A program made the position numbers and the translations under genes. Positions 8,465 to 19,559 of a stretch of 64,000 nucleotides of DNA are shown here, piece after piece. The stretch covers positions 62,001 to 126,000 of the forward strand of contig DATCMB010000022.1 in assembly GCA_036563615.1 (NCBI GenBank), written 5' to 3'. Position 1 is the first letter of the stretch, and each line of letters starts with the position of its first letter. The notes under the pieces were generated by a model that had not been told where the DNA came from, made no database searches, and saw nothing but the letters and a program-made list of their open reading frames with translations. This DNA is from Candidatus Binatia bacterium. GTDB taxonomy: Bacteria > Desulfobacterota > Binatia > UBA12015.

Positions 8465-9286
8465 GTGCGACGCGAGATTCGCAAGCTGGCATGGGAGCTC
8501 GCGGCGCATGGCGAGCTCCTCGCGCTGGGCGGTGCGCGCTCGATCCCGGTCGGGCTCGAGCTGCCGCGCGCCGCGACGCCGGCGACGGCGCCGAGCGACG
8601 CGAACGGCGACGCGCCCATTGACGAATCCAGCGATGCTGCCATGGACGCGGCGATGGATCAGGAAGCAGCTCCGCAAGCGGAGGCGGCCGACGCCTCATC
8701 GCACGATCTCGCCGCGCGGGTCGCGGCGGCGTCCGACCTCGACGCGCTCCGCGGCGTGATCGGCGACTGCACGCGCTGCCGTCTCGCCGGCGGACGCACG
8801 CACCTCGTGTTCGGCGTCGGCAACCCGAAGGCGCGGCTGATGTTCGTCGGCGAGGGCCCGGGACGCGACGAGGACCTCCAGGGCGAGCCGTTCGTCGGCC
8901 GCGCGGGAGCCCTGCTCACCGACATCATCGAGAAGGGCATGCGGCTCAAGCGCTCCGACGTCTACATCTGCAACGTCGTCAAGTGCCGGCCGCCGAACAA
9001 CCGCAACCCCGAGCCCGACGAGGTCGAGGCGTGCTCGCCGTTCCTGCTGCGTCAGGTCGACCTGGTCGCGCCGGAGGTGATCGTCGCGCTCGGCAAGTTC
9101 GCGGCGCAGACGCTGCTGCGCACGACGACGCCGATCATGCGGCTGCGCGGCGTCTGGCACGAGTACCGCGGCATCCCGCTCATGCCGACGCTGCACCCGG
9201 CGTACCTGCTGCGCAATCCGGGTGACAAGAAGCTCGTATGGCAGGACATCAAGCAGGTGATGGCGCGCCTCGGGCTCGACGTTTGA
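8465..9286 (+). CDS. Type 4 (iron-sulfur) uracil-DNA glycosylase
   Basis: Removes uracil from DNA at the start of base-excision repair. Four cysteines placed like the cluster ligands of family 4 UDGs are at 102, 105, 174 and 190. Motif 1, [17 protein letters not shown], spans about 129-145. The C-terminal HPAYLLRNP motif starts at His244. Residues 35-85 form an acidic, Ala-rich linker after a short N-terminal helical segment ([17 protein letters not shown]), an extension seen in several high-GC lineages. The start is GTG. The stop overlaps a TTG that probably starts the nfeD gene. Confidence 0.92.
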   Translation: MRREIRKLAWELAAHGELLALGGARSIPVGLELPRAATPATAPSDANGDAPIDESSDAAMDAAMDQEAAPQAEAADASSHDLAARVAAASDLDALRGVIGDCTRCRLAGGRTHLVFGVGNPKARLMFVGEGPGRDEDLQGEPFVGRAGALLTDIIEKGMRLKRSDVYICNVVKCRPPNNRNPEPDEVEACSPFLLRQVDLVAPEVIVALGKFAAQTLLRTTTPIMRLRGVWHEYRGIPLMPTLHPAYLLRNPGDKKLVWQDIKQVMARLGLDV

Positions 9287-10767
9287 GGCGCGGACGCCGC
9301 GGTGTCGGCGCTCGTGTCGCGGGCCTCGGGCGCGCTGTCGCGCTGGCGCTGAGCGTCGCGGCGACCCTCGTCGCGCTCGGCGCAGCACTGGTCGTCGACA
9401 CGGCCGTCACCGCCGCGGTGGCCGCCGCGGCTCCGACGCGGACGCCGGTCCCGAGTCCGACGACGGCGACCTCCTCGCCGGCGCCGGCGGCGAGCGCCGC
9501 GGCCGAGGTTACTCCCGCGCCCGGCGCGCACGTCAATCAGCTGACCATCGACGGCACGATCAACCCCGCCGTCGCCGAGTACGTCCGCGACGCCATCGAG
9601 CGCTCGCAGGAGGACGGCGCCGCGGCGCTGCTGCTCGTGATCGACACGCCGGGCGGGCTCCTCGCCTCGACGCGAACCATCGTCAAGGAGATCCTCGGCG
9701 CGCCGCTGCCGACGCTCGCCTACGTCGCGCCGAGCGGCGCCGGCGCCGGCTCGGCGGGCGTCTTCATCGTCATGTCGGCCGACGTCGCGGCGATGGCGCC
9801 GGGGACCAACATCGGCGCGAGCACGCCGGTGCAGGGCAGCGGCAAGGAGATCGAGGGCGCGATGGGCGAGAAGGTGAAGAGCTTCGTCGCCTCGTTCGCG
9901 AAGGCGATCGCCACGCGCCGTGGTCGCAACGTCGAGTGGGCCGAGCGCGCGGTGCGCGAGGCGGTCTCCGCGACCGACGAGGAGGCGCTGTCGCTGCACG
10001 TGATCGACTTCGTCGCGACCGACGTCCGCGATCTGCTGCGCAAGGCGAGCGGGCGGGAGATCACCGTCGGCGACACCAAGCGCACGCTCGAGCTCGCCGA
10101 CGCGCGCGTGGTGCCGCTCGAGATGCGCTTCAAGCACCGCGTGCTCAATCTGCTCGCGGATCCGAACATCGCCTACCTGCTTTTCCTCGCTGGTCTGCTC
10201 GGTCTCTACCTCGAGCTGTCGAGCCCCGGGACGCTCGTTCCCGGCATCGCGGGCGCGATCTGCCTGCTCGTCGCCCTCGGCGCCTTCCAGGTGCTGCCGA
10301 TCGACACGACTGGCGTCGCCTTGCTGCTGCTCGGGATCGCGCTGCTCGTCGCGGAGCTCTTCCTGCCGAGCTTCGGCGTCGTCGGCGCGGGCGGGGTGAT
10401 CGCCTTCGTGCTCGGCTCGATGCTGCTCTTCGATCCGGAAGAGGGCGTGGTGGTCGACCGTCGCGTGATCGGCGCCATCGCGGGCTTCTTCGCGATCGCC
10501 ATGCTGCTGGTCGCGACGCTCGTCGTGCGCTCGCAGCGCCGTCCGCCGGCGACCGGACGCGAGGCGCTGCTCGGCGAGATCGGCGAGGCGCGCTCGGCGC
10601 TCGCGCCGCGTGGTACGGTGATGGTGCAGGGAGAGATCTGGCAAGCCGTCGCGAGCGTCCCGCTCGAGCGCGGTGCGCGCGTCCGGGTCACCGGCGTGGA
10701 CGGCTTGACGCTTCGGGTCGAGCCCGTCGGCGCGCCGGCTGCGCGCAAGGAGGGGAGCGAGGAATGA
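9283..10767 (+). CDS. NfeD family membrane-bound serine protease (long form)
   Basis: Long NfeD (about 494 residues). It has an N-terminal signal/anchor, a low-complexity Pro/Thr/Ala linker, a ClpP-like protease domain from about residue 85, then four or so membrane helices (about 300-410) and a C-terminal NfeD OB-fold domain. The likely nucleophile is the Ser of AGSAGVF, the position used in PH1510-type proteases, with the general-base Lys probably in the EKVKSF segment. Members cleave membrane proteins, notably slipins, and the slipin gene follows immediately (ATGA overlap). The start is taken as TTG 9283, which overlaps the UDG stop. An ATG at 9238 would run 49 bp into UDG. Confidence 0.88.
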   Translation: MRRGRRGVGARVAGLGRAVALALSVAATLVALGAALVVDTAVTAAVAAAAPTRTPVPSPTTATSSPAPAASAAAEVTPAPGAHVNQLTIDGTINPAVAEYVRDAIERSQEDGAAALLLVIDTPGGLLASTRTIVKEILGAPLPTLAYVAPSGAGAGSAGVFIVMSADVAAMAPGTNIGASTPVQGSGKEIEGAMGEKVKSFVASFAKAIATRRGRNVEWAERAVREAVSATDEEALSLHVIDFVATDVRDLLRKASGREITVGDTKRTLELADARVVPLEMRFKHRVLNLLADPNIAYLLFLAGLLGLYLELSSPGTLVPGIAGAICLLVALGAFQVLPIDTTGVALLLLGIALLVAELFLPSFGVVGAGGVIAFVLGSMLLFDPEEGVVVDRRVIGAIAGFFAIAMLLVATLVVRSQRRPPATGREALLGEIGEARSALAPRGTVMVQGEIWQAVASVPLERGARVRVTGVDGLTLRVEPVGAPAARKEGSEE

Positions 10768-11513
10768 TCCAGCCCTTGTCCATCTTGGTGGTGCTGCTCG
10801 CGGTGCTGGTGCTCAGCGCCGTGAAGATCGTTCAGGAGTACGAGCGCGGCGTCGTGTTCCGCCTCGGACGAGCCGTCGGCGTCCGTGGCCCCGGCCTCGT
10901 GTTCATCATCCCGTTCATCGAGACCATGCGCCGGGTCGACCTGCGTACGGTGACGATGGACATCCCGCCGCAGGACGTCATCACGCGTGACAACGTCTCG
11001 GTGAAGGTGAGCGCGGTGCTGTACTTCCGCGTCGTCGATCCGATGAACGCCGTCATCGCGATCGAGAACTACGTCTACGCGTCGAACATGATCGCGCAGA
11101 CGACGCTGCGCAGCGTCTGCGGTCAGGGCGACCTCGACGACCTGCTCGCGGAGCGCGAGAAGATCAACGAGCAGATCCAGCGCATCGTCGACGAGCAGAC
11201 GGAGCCCTGGGGCGTCAAGGTGACGGCGGTCGAGATCAAGGACATCGATCTGCCGCAGGAGATGCGGAGGGCGATCGCGCGTCAGGCCGAGGCCGAGCGC
11301 GAGCGACGCTCGAAGGTGATCGCGGCGGAGGGCGAGTACCAGGCCGCGCAGCGTCTCGCGGACGCGGCGGGCGTGCTCGCGACGCACCCGATGGGGCTCA
11401 CCCTGCGCTACCTGCAAACGGTGGTCGAGGTGTCGAGCGACCGCAACACGACCACGATCTTCCCGATCCCGCTCGAATTGCTGCGTGCCTTCGCCGATCC
11501 AAAGTCCAGCTGA
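10764..11513 (+). CDS. Slipin/stomatin-like SPFH-domain protein
   Basis: One N-terminal membrane hairpin (about 4-22) followed by an SPFH/band 7 domain. Hallmarks are [21 protein letters not shown] and [15 protein letters not shown], and the chain ends with a helical [17 protein letters not shown] region. The 249-residue length fits the prokaryotic slipin group. Pairing with a long-form NfeD gene just upstream is the classic stomatin operon; the two form a membrane-microdomain protein and its protease. It overlaps the queA start by 29 bp. Confidence 0.93.
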   Translation: MIQPLSILVVLLAVLVLSAVKIVQEYERGVVFRLGRAVGVRGPGLVFIIPFIETMRRVDLRTVTMDIPPQDVITRDNVSVKVSAVLYFRVVDPMNAVIAIENYVYASNMIAQTTLRSVCGQGDLDDLLAEREKINEQIQRIVDEQTEPWGVKVTAVEIKDIDLPQEMRRAIARQAEAERERRSKVIAAEGEYQAAQRLADAAGVLATHPMGLTLRYLQTVVEVSSDRNTTTIFPIPLELLRAFADPKSS

Positions 11514-12588
11514 CGCCTCGGACGTCGAGACGTCCGCGCCCGCGGCGGGCTTCGACTACGAGCTGCCGCGCGAGCTGATCGCGCAGCATCCGGCGCCATC
11601 CCGCGAGCAGGCGCGTCTCATGGTGGTCGAGCGCGGCGGCGACGCACCGCCGGTGCACTCGTCGGTCGCCGAGCTGCCGCGGTGGCTGCGCGCCGGGGAC
11701 GTCCTGGTCGTCAATCGCAGCCGCGTCGTGCCGGCGCGGCTGCGCGCGCGTCGTGCGGGCGGCGGTGCCGCGGAGGTGCTGCTCGTCGCGCCGCTGCAGG
11801 ACGCGCGCTGGAAGGCGCTCGTTCGTCCGGCGCGTCGGCTGCGTCCGGGGCAGCGCTTGACGCTCGTGCGGCCGCAGCACGCGCCCGAGGCCGGCGCCTT
11901 CGAGCCGCAGGAGGTCACGATCGTCCGCCTCGCCGACGGCTACGCCGAGGTCGAGCTGCCGGCGGGCGTCGATCCGCTGCAGCTCCTCGAGCGCTTCGGC
12001 GAGCCGCCGCTGCCGCCGTACATCCGGCGTCCCGACGGCGCGCTCGCGGAGGACTGGGGTCGCTACCAGACGGTGTTCGCCGCGGAGCCCGGCTCGATCG
12101 CGGCGCCGACGGCGGGCCTTCATCTCACGGAGAAGAGCCTCGCCGAGCTGCGCGAGCTCGGCGTCGAGATCGCCGAGGTCGTGCTGCACGTCGGGCCGGC
12201 GACGTTCCTCGCCGGACGCCCGGGACGCACGCCGCTCGCCGTCGAGCCGGAGCGCTACGTGATTCCTCCCGAGACCCGCGAGCTCGTGCGGGAGGCGAGG
12301 GGGCGGCGCCGCGTGGTCGCCGTCGGCACGACGACGACGCGCGCCCTCGAGTCGGCGGCGCGCGCGGGCTGGCCGGAGGGCGAGCAGTGGACCTCGCTCG
12401 TGATCACGCCCGGCGCGCGCTTCGAGGTGGTCGACGCGCTGCTGACCAACTTCCACCTGCCGGGCTCGTCGCTGCTCGCGCTGGTGGCGGCGTTCGGCGG
12501 CGTCGAGACCATGCGGCGGGCGTACGAGGCGGCGGTCGCCGCCCGCTACCGCTTCTACAGCTACGGCGACGCCATGCTGATCGCGTGA
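11485..12588 (+). CDS. queA: tRNA preQ1(34) S-adenosylmethionine ribosyltransferase-isomerase QueA
   Basis: Transfers and isomerises the ribosyl moiety of SAM onto preQ1 in tRNA to form epoxyqueuosine. The core opens with [15 protein letters not shown], preceded by a short Ala/Ser-rich leader from the GTG start. Family motifs include [15 protein letters not shown], an [11 protein letters not shown] segment, AAPTAGLHL and [10 protein letters not shown]. The 367-residue length is normal. It is followed by tgt, the enzyme that inserts preQ1, and then yajC-secD, an order shared by many proteobacteria. Confidence 0.95.
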   Translation: MPSPIQSPADASDVETSAPAAGFDYELPRELIAQHPAPSREQARLMVVERGGDAPPVHSSVAELPRWLRAGDVLVVNRSRVVPARLRARRAGGGAAEVLLVAPLQDARWKALVRPARRLRPGQRLTLVRPQHAPEAGAFEPQEVTIVRLADGYAEVELPAGVDPLQLLERFGEPPLPPYIRRPDGALAEDWGRYQTVFAAEPGSIAAPTAGLHLTEKSLAELRELGVEIAEVVLHVGPATFLAGRPGRTPLAVEPERYVIPPETRELVREARGRRRVVAVGTTTTRALESAARAGWPEGEQWTSLVITPGARFEVVDALLTNFHLPGSSLLALVAAFGGVETMRRAYEAAVAARYRFYSYGDAMLIA

Positions 12589-12635
12589 CCGGCGCCGATC
12601 TCGCGAGCCGGGCCGCGTCTGCTAAACGACCCGGG

Positions 12636-13835
12636 ATGTCCCGCAACGCCGCAGACGGCGCCGCGACGAGCGCCCCGGCGCCGCAGCTCGGCTTCGAGGT
12701 GCTGCGTCGCGACGGCACGACCGCCGCGCGTCGCGGCCGGCTGTACACGGCGCACGGGACCGTCGAGACGCCGGCCTTCATGCCCGTCGGCACGCTCGGC
12801 GCGGTGAAGGCGATGGCGCCGTGGGAGGTCGAGGAACTCGGCGCCGAGATGGTCCTCGGCAATACGTACCACCTCGCGCTGCGGCCGGGCGTGGAGGTGA
12901 TCGCGCGGCACGGCGGCCTGCACCGCTTCTCCGGCTGGCCGCACGCCATCCTCACCGACAGCGGCGGCTTCCAGATCTTCAGCCTGAACGCGCTGTGCCG
13001 GATCGAGGAGGAGGGCGTCGAGTTCAAGAGCCACATCGACGGCAGCCGGCACTTCTTCCGTCCCGAGGACGTGATCGCGATCCAGGAAGCGCTCGGCGTC
13101 GACGTCGCGATGGTGCTCGACGAGTGCGTCGCCGCGGACGCCGGACCCGACGCGGTCGCGCGCGCCGTCGGCCGCACGACGCGCTGGGCGCGCCGCGCCC
13201 GCGACGCGCGCCGACGCGACGACCAGCAGGTCTTCGCGATCGTGCAGGGCGGCATGGATTACGCGCAGCGCGAGCGCAGCGCGGCAGAGCTGTGCGCGCT
13301 CGGCTTCGACGGCTACGCGGTCGGCGGCCTGTCGGTCGGCGAGGAGCGCGGGCTCACGCACGACGTCGCTCGTCACACGGTGCGGCTCCTGCCCGAGGAT
13401 CGCCCGCGCTACCTGATGGGCGTCGGCACGCCGGAGGAGCTGGTCCGCTTCGTCGCGATGGGCTTCGACCTGTTCGACTGCGTCCTGCCGACGCGCAACG
13501 CGCGCAACGGCATGGCGTTCACCTCGCAGGGCAAGCTCGCGATCCGCAACGCCGAGCACCGTGACGACACGCGGCCGCTCGATCCCGCGTGCGAGTGCAT
13601 CGCGTGCCGCCGCTTCTCGCGCTCGTTCATCCGACACCTGTTCGTATCGAACGAGATCCTCGCGGCACGCCTGCTGACCACCCACAACCTGCATTTCTAC
13701 CTCGATCGGATGGCGCGTCTGCGTCGCGCGATCGAGCGAGGCGAGCTGCGCGCGGAGGCGGCGGCGTTAGGGGTTGACCTCGACGCGCCGGTCGGCGACG
13801 CGGCTCAGCGTCGAGAAGAGGAACGAGAGAAATGA
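12636..13835 (+). CDS. tgt: tRNA-guanine transglycosylase
   Basis: Exchanges G34 for preQ1 in tRNAs with GUN anticodons. Visible are the active-site segment LTDSGGFQIFS, the nucleophile region FDCVLPTRNARNG, and the zinc site CECIAC with a His about 26 residues on (TTHNLHFY). From ATG 12636 the protein is 399 residues, the bacterial norm. The same frame is open back into queA, but that extension is a shadow. The stop overlaps the yajC ATG. Confidence 0.96.
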   Translation: MSRNAADGAATSAPAPQLGFEVLRRDGTTAARRGRLYTAHGTVETPAFMPVGTLGAVKAMAPWEVEELGAEMVLGNTYHLALRPGVEVIARHGGLHRFSGWPHAILTDSGGFQIFSLNALCRIEEEGVEFKSHIDGSRHFFRPEDVIAIQEALGVDVAMVLDECVAADAGPDAVARAVGRTTRWARRARDARRRDDQQVFAIVQGGMDYAQRERSAAELCALGFDGYAVGGLSVGEERGLTHDVARHTVRLLPEDRPRYLMGVGTPEELVRFVAMGFDLFDCVLPTRNARNGMAFTSQGKLAIRNAEHRDDTRPLDPACECIACRRFSRSFIRHLFVSNEILAARLLTTHNLHFYLDRMARLRRAIERGELRAEAAALGVDLDAPVGDAAQRREEEREK

Positions 13836-14149
13836 ACGACGGAGGCGCGCTCGGACCGAACAGCCCGCTGCTGCAGCTGGCGCCGTTCGCGATGATCCTG
13901 ATCGTGTTCTACTTCCTGCTGGTTCGCCCGCAGCAGAAGAAGGCACGAGAGACCCAGCAGATGCTGGACAACCTGAAGGTCAACGACGAGGTGGTGACGA
14001 CGGGCGGTCTGTACGGCAAGATCGTCCGCCTTGCGGATCGGAACATCGTGCTCGAGATCGCGCCCAAGGTTCAGGTACGGATGGAGCGCACGTCGGTGAG
14101 CCGGGTGGTTCCCAAGTCGGAGAAAGGCAGCGAGGAGAAGTCGGCATGA
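13832..14149 (+). CDS. yajC: Preprotein translocase accessory subunit YajC
   Basis: Small membrane protein (105 residues) with a single helix at about 15-33 followed by LVRPQQKKARE, the family signature, and a small basic cytosolic domain (NDEVVTTGGLYGKI). It associates with SecDF in the Sec translocon. ATGA overlaps link it to tgt upstream and secD downstream. Confidence 0.95.
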   Translation: MNDGGALGPNSPLLQLAPFAMILIVFYFLLVRPQQKKARETQQMLDNLKVNDEVVTTGGLYGKIVRLADRNIVLEIAPKVQVRMERTSVSRVVPKSEKGSEEKSA

Positions 14150-15699
14150 ACCCGAGCAACGTCATCTACCGCATCATCGGGCTCGCCGTCCTGACGATCG
14201 GGGCGCTGGTCTACCTGTCGCCACTGGTGCTGCCGTCGGACGTGCCGCTGCCGAGCTTCCTTCCGCGCGAGCCGCTCCACCTCGGCCTCGACCTGCGCGG
14301 CGGCACGCACCTCCTGTTCTCGGTCGACGTCGACAAGGCGGTCGCGAACAGCGTCGGACGCACCGCCGAGGAGCTGCGCCGCGAGCTCAAGGAGCAGAGG
14401 ATCGCGACCGGCGAGATCACGCAGCAGGGGATCGAGCTCACCGTGCCGCTCTCGTCGTCGGATCAGCGTGCGGCGTTCGAGGAGCTGATCAAGAACCGCT
14501 TTCCGAATCTGACGCTGCAGGTCGCGAGCAGCGGGGAGCAGGTGACGTTCAAGCTCGCGCCGAGCCCGCGCGAGCAGGAGCAGATCCGCCGCTTCGCGAT
14601 CGACCAGTCGCTCGAGACGATCCGCAACCGCGTCGACCAGTTCGGCGTCGCCGAGCCGAGCATCCAGCGTCAGGGCGATCACGACATCGTCGTCCAGCTG
14701 CCGGGCGTGCAGGATCCGCAGCGCGCGAAGGACCTGATCGGGCGCACCGCGGTCCTCGAGTTCCGTCTCGTCTCGGAGAGCGGCGGCGCCGGCACGGAGA
14801 AGGTGCCCGCCGCGGAGCCGGTCGCGGGCGCGCCGCGCGAGTACATCCTCGAGAAGAAGGTTCTCATGACGGGCTCGGCGGTGGCCGACGCGCGCGTGCG
14901 TCCCGGCACGCAGCTCGAAGGGCCGTACGTCGAGCTGGTGCTGTCGGATCGCGGCGCCCGCGAGTTCGAGGCGATCACCGGCGAGAACGTCGGGCGCAAC
15001 CTCGCGATCGTCCTCGACGGCAAGGTGTTCTCGGCGCCGGTGATCCGCGAGAAGATCGCCGGCGGCCGCGCATCGATCACCGGCAACTTCGACATCAAGG
15101 AGGCGCGCGACCTCGCGATCGTGCTGCGCGCGGGCGCCCTGCCGGCGCCGATCACGATCATCGAGGAGCGCACCGTCGGTCCGTCGCTCGGCCGCGACTC
15201 GATCCGTCAGGGCATCGTGTCGCTGCTCGTCGGCGGCGCGCTGGTCGTGCTGTTCATGGCCTGGTACTACCGCGGCGCCGGCGTGCTCGCGGACTTCGCG
15301 CTCGCGCTGAACGTGCTGTTCATGCTCGCGATCCTCGCGGCGTTCAACGCGACCCTGACGCTGCCCGGCATCGCGGGCATCGTGCTCACGATGGGCATGG
15401 CGGTCGACGCCAACGTGCTCATCAACGAGCGCATCCGCGAGGAGCTCCGCGCCGGGAAGACGCCACGGGCCGCGCTCGAGGCGGGATACGACCGCGCTTG
15501 GGACGCGATCCGCGACTCGAACATCACGACGCTGATCTCGGGCATCATCCTCTTCCAGTTCGGCACGGGACCGGTGCGCGGCTTCGCCGTGACGCTGTGC
15601 ATCGGCATCCTGACGACGGTGTTCACGGCGGTGTTCGTGACCCGGATCTACTACGACTGGAAGCTGTCGCGGCGCCGGCTGGTGGCGGTCAGCGTCTGA
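14146..15699 (+). CDS. secD: Protein translocase subunit SecD
   Basis: Proton-driven Sec accessory subunit of 517 residues. It has a first membrane helix near the N terminus, LGLDLRGGTHLLF, a large periplasmic P1 domain (about 55-350, with RNRVDQFGVAEPSIQ), and five C-terminal helices including MGMAVDANVLINERIREE in TM4. It is SecD alone; no SecF half is fused. The ORF stays open upstream through yajC, but ATG 14146 with ATGA coupling is the natural start. No secF follows, unlike the usual yajC-secD-secF order. Confidence 0.96.
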   Translation: MNPSNVIYRIIGLAVLTIGALVYLSPLVLPSDVPLPSFLPREPLHLGLDLRGGTHLLFSVDVDKAVANSVGRTAEELRRELKEQRIATGEITQQGIELTVPLSSSDQRAAFEELIKNRFPNLTLQVASSGEQVTFKLAPSPREQEQIRRFAIDQSLETIRNRVDQFGVAEPSIQRQGDHDIVVQLPGVQDPQRAKDLIGRTAVLEFRLVSESGGAGTEKVPAAEPVAGAPREYILEKKVLMTGSAVADARVRPGTQLEGPYVELVLSDRGAREFEAITGENVGRNLAIVLDGKVFSAPVIREKIAGGRASITGNFDIKEARDLAIVLRAGALPAPITIIEERTVGPSLGRDSIRQGIVSLLVGGALVVLFMAWYYRGAGVLADFALALNVLFMLAILAAFNATLTLPGIAGIVLTMGMAVDANVLINERIREELRAGKTPRAALEAGYDRAWDAIRDSNITTLISGIILFQFGTGPVRGFAVTLCIGILTTVFTAVFVTRIYYDWKLSRRRLVAVSV

Positions 15700-15759
15700 G
15701 GCGTTCGCCGCAGTCCGTGCGGGGTCGCGCGGGCGGCGGCGAGGGTGTCTCCCGGAGCG

Positions 15760-15778
15760 GCCCGAAAGTCGGTTTTTC
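15760..15778 (+). terminator. Possible weak terminator after secD
   Basis: CCGA-AAG-TCGG can fold into a 4-bp hairpin directly followed by five T residues, about 60 bp after the secD stop. The stem is short, so this is weak evidence. The rest of the 253-bp gap (15700-15952) holds no gene I can support and no secF remnant. Confidence 0.3.
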
Positions 15779-15952
15779 TCGCCCCCGGGCGCCTCCGGCG
15801 CCGACCCGTGCTGGTCTGTAAGTCCTCGAAAAGGCTAGGATTTTTTGGATCGAGCGGCCGTCGCCGAAAGCTTTTGCGGGCACCGTCCAGTTGACCCGGC
15901 GGAGCGCCGCATGGTAGCCAGATTCATCCCCTTCAGCGCGTGGACGTGAGTC

Positions 15953-16144
15953 ATGATTGAGAGAGACGACATTTTGCTCAACAGCCGTGACGTCGCGAAA
16001 CTGCTCGACATGAGTCCGGACACCGTCAACGAGTACGCGCGCAAGCAGATCCTGCCCGCCTTCAAGACCGGTCGCCAGTGGCGCTTCCGTAAGCAGGACA
16101 TCACGTCCTTCAAGCGGCAGCTGCGGGGTGCGACGGCGGCCTGA
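15953..16144 (+). CDS. Excisionase-family (MerR-like HTH_17) DNA-binding protein
   Basis: Sixty-three residues containing one winged helix: LLNSRDVAKLLDMSPDTVNE forms the helix-turn-helix and KTGRQWRFRKQDI the wing, as in the helix_turn_helix_17/excisionase family. Such stand-alone proteins range from phage Xis to regulators. No integrase, att site or phage gene is nearby, so a regulatory role is more likely. It is a monocistronic gene between secD and the methyltransferase; its target is unknown. Confidence 0.8.
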   Translation: MIERDDILLNSRDVAKLLDMSPDTVNEYARKQILPAFKTGRQWRFRKQDITSFKRQLRGATAA

Positions 16145-16184
16145 GACGTCGTTGATCAGGGTCGGCACGGTCGTCGCGGCGCTA

Positions 16185-16207
16185 CATTCGTTCGAGTTGC
16201 CCGAATG
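16185..16207. repeat. Inverted repeat upstream of the PmtA-type gene
   Basis: CATTCG (16185-16190) and CGAATG (16202-16207) flank an 11-nt spacer, about 75 bp before the methyltransferase start. It could be an operator or a hairpin between the two genes. It is short, so chance is possible. Confidence 0.25.
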
Positions 16208-16279
16208 CCAAGGATGGCGGTTGCCACGGGGTCGGGCGTCCGGCGCCACCCGCGGGCGAAGCGCTTCTAGGAGGTCGGC

Positions 16280-16933
16280 ATGGCCGCTCCGGTAGCACTT
16301 CCACACGAGAGCAAGATCTATTCGGAGTTCGCCCGCTACTACGACAAGATCTTCGAGCGTGTCTTCTACCCGCGGATCGAGCGGGTCATCCGAGAGCTCG
16401 GCATCGAGCGCGGTGCGGAGGTGCTCGAGGTCGGGGTCGGAACGGGGCTCGCGCTGCCGGCGTATCCGCGCCACTGCCACGTGACGGGCATCGACCTCGC
16501 GCCCGACATGCTCGAGCGGGCCCGTCGCAAGATCAACCGCGAGGGCTGGACCCACATCGACCTCGCCGTCGGCGATGCGCAGAACCTCGAGTTCGCCGAC
16601 GACAGCTTCGACTACGTGACGTCGTTCCACGTCGTCAGCGTGGTGCCGGACGCGCAGCGCATGATGCGCGAGATGGTGCGCGTCTGCCGCCCCGGCGGAA
16701 CGATCGTCATCATCAACCACTTCCGCAGCGAGCGGCCGGTGATCGCGTCGGTGGTCGACCGTCTCGATCCGATCACCCGCAAGCTCGGCTGGCGGACCAC
16801 GCTGCGGCTGACCGAGCTGCTCGAGAACGTCTCGGTGGAGCTGATCCGCCGCTACAAGACGTCGCCCCGCTCGCTGTTCACCGTGATGATCGCGCGCAAG
16901 CCGGGTGAGCGGCGCGCGCGCGCCGCGTCCTGA
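16280..16933 (+). CDS. Class I SAM methyltransferase, PmtA-like (phosphatidylethanolamine N-methyltransferase)
   Basis: 217 residues, soluble. The N terminus SEFARYYDKIFERVFYPRIE and the SAM-binding LEVGVGTG at 49-56 resemble the Rhodobacter-type phosphatidylethanolamine N-methyltransferases, which convert PE to phosphatidylcholine. Motif II (GIDLAPDMLERARRK) and RVCRPGGTIVIINHF support the fold. A strong Shine-Dalgarno AGGAGG lies 5-10 bp before the ATG. Substrate assignment is inference from overall similarity; other small-molecule or quinone methyltransferases share this fold. Confidence 0.75.
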   Translation: MAAPVALPHESKIYSEFARYYDKIFERVFYPRIERVIRELGIERGAEVLEVGVGTGLALPAYPRHCHVTGIDLAPDMLERARRKINREGWTHIDLAVGDAQNLEFADDSFDYVTSFHVVSVVPDAQRMMREMVRVCRPGGTIVIINHFRSERPVIASVVDRLDPITRKLGWRTTLRLTELLENVSVELIRRYKTSPRSLFTVMIARKPGERRARAAS

Positions 16934-16986
16934 GCGCGTCCACGGCCGGGGCCCGGCGTCGTCGCGGGGCCGGCGCCGCGTCGCGC

Positions 16987-17559
16987 TCAGTGGTGCGCCT
17001 TGCTCGGCTCGCTCGGGATGATGCCGCGACGCACGAGCAGCGAGGCGTCGACCGCGCCGCGCGTCAGCAGCCAGCGCCGGTAGATGCGTAGCGTGTCGCG
17101 GTCGCTCGAGAAGAGCTCGCGCGTGCTGATCTCACCGAGGACCCGCACGAGGTCGGTGAACTGCGCGGCGAGGTTCTCGAACATCTCCCGCACCGTCGGG
17201 CTGCCGACGTCTGCGACGCGGCGGTAGGCGAGCTGTCCGAGCGACACGTAGTACACCGGCTGCACGAGCGTACGCTCGAGGCAGTCGGCGAACAGGCCGA
17301 GGATGAAGAGCGCCGTGTCGCCGACGAGCTTCATGCCGTGGAAGCGCTCGACGCCTCCCGCGTTGGCGGCCTCGAGGTAGGTGAGGGCGAGCGGCTTGCT
17401 GAGGAGGTCGCCTCGCATGCGCAGGTGCTGCTCGAGGAGCTGGACCAGGTAGAACTCGGTCTCCTCCTGCGAGGTCAGCCCTTGGGAGTGCATCGCTTCC
17501 TGAACGAGCTCGCGGAAGAACTCGGTCGGGTGCGATTCGATGATGGGCTTCTGAGTCAT
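16987..17559 (-). CDS. Conserved protein of unknown function (190 aa, mostly helical)
   Basis: I do not recognise a named family. The sequence is predicted helical and soluble. It opens with HPTEFFRELVQEAMHSQGL and has a FYLVQLLEQHL segment, suggesting a regulatory or scaffold protein rather than an enzyme; no catalytic motif is visible. It lies 49 bp downstream of degP on the same strand, so it may share the degP transcript and be linked to envelope quality control by position only. Confidence 0.7.
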   Translation of the reverse strand: MTQKPIIESHPTEFFRELVQEAMHSQGLTSQEETEFYLVQLLEQHLRMRGDLLSKPLALTYLEAANAGGVERFHGMKLVGDTALFILGLFADCLERTLVQPVYYVSLGQLAYRRVADVGSPTVREMFENLAAQFTDLVRVLGEISTRELFSSDRDTLRIYRRWLLTRGAVDASLLVRRGIIPSEPSKAHH

Positions 17560-17608
17560 GCCTGCATCGACTCTACGCCCATTGCGCGCTCGACGCTAAC
17601 GCTGAAGA

Positions 17609-18997
<1,389 letters not shown>

Positions 18998-19166
18998 TCG
19001 ATCGTCACCTCTCGATCCGGCCGCGGCAGAGCGGGCCGTTCAAGGACGCCGTTTAGACGCCGGATCCGCGACCAAGCTTCGGCGACGCGGGGCCTCGTCC
19101 TCGTCTGGCCGCCGCGCGGAAGGCTTCCTTGACTGCTCTACCCGGGGTGGCTACCCCGAAGAGGTG

Positions 19167-19559
19167 ATGAACGACGGTGTACCAGCCGATCGACACGAGG
19201 AGCCATCGTCCGCCGAGCAGGTGGCGATCGAGCCCGTGATTCTCTCTCCGACCGCGATCGGACGCGTGAAGGTCCTGTTGCAGCGTGAGGGGCGCCCGGC
19301 CGAGGCCGGGCTGCGGGTGTCCGTGGTCGGCGGCGGCTGCTCGGGGTTGCAGTACTCGCTGGGCCTCGAGGATCGGCCGAACGAGGACGACACCATCTAC
19401 GAGTACGACGGCGTCCGCGTGTTCGTCGATCCGACCAGCGCTCCGTATCTCAGCGGCACCAAGGTCGACTACGTCGACGGGCTGCACGGCGCAGGCTTCA
19501 AGTTCCTCAATCCGAACGCGGACCGCACCTGCGGCTGCGGATCCTCGTTCTCGGTCTGA
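19167..19559 (+). CDS. erpA: Iron-sulfur cluster insertion protein (ErpA/IscA, A-type carrier)
   Basis: A-type carrier of 130 residues with the three conserved cysteines at 58 (GGGCSGLQY), 122 and 124 (TCGCGSSF). It delivers [2Fe-2S]/[4Fe-4S] clusters to apoproteins. An N-terminal extension of about 20 residues precedes the core. A GTG three bases upstream is an equal alternative start. The last four bases (CTGA) overlap the presumed CTG start of the phosphatase gene, suggesting translational coupling. Confidence 0.93.
   Translation: MNDGVPADRHEEPSSAEQVAIEPVILSPTAIGRVKVLLQREGRPAEAGLRVSVVGGGCSGLQYSLGLEDRPNEDDTIYEYDGVRVFVDPTSAPYLSGTKVDYVDGLHGAGFKFLNPNADRTCGCGSSFSV

Noticed and set aside
8424-8699. 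Upstream extension of the phospholipase-like protein
   Set aside because: It would overlap the UDG gene antisense. Only the TTG at 8462 remains a realistic alternative because it gives a better signal peptide.
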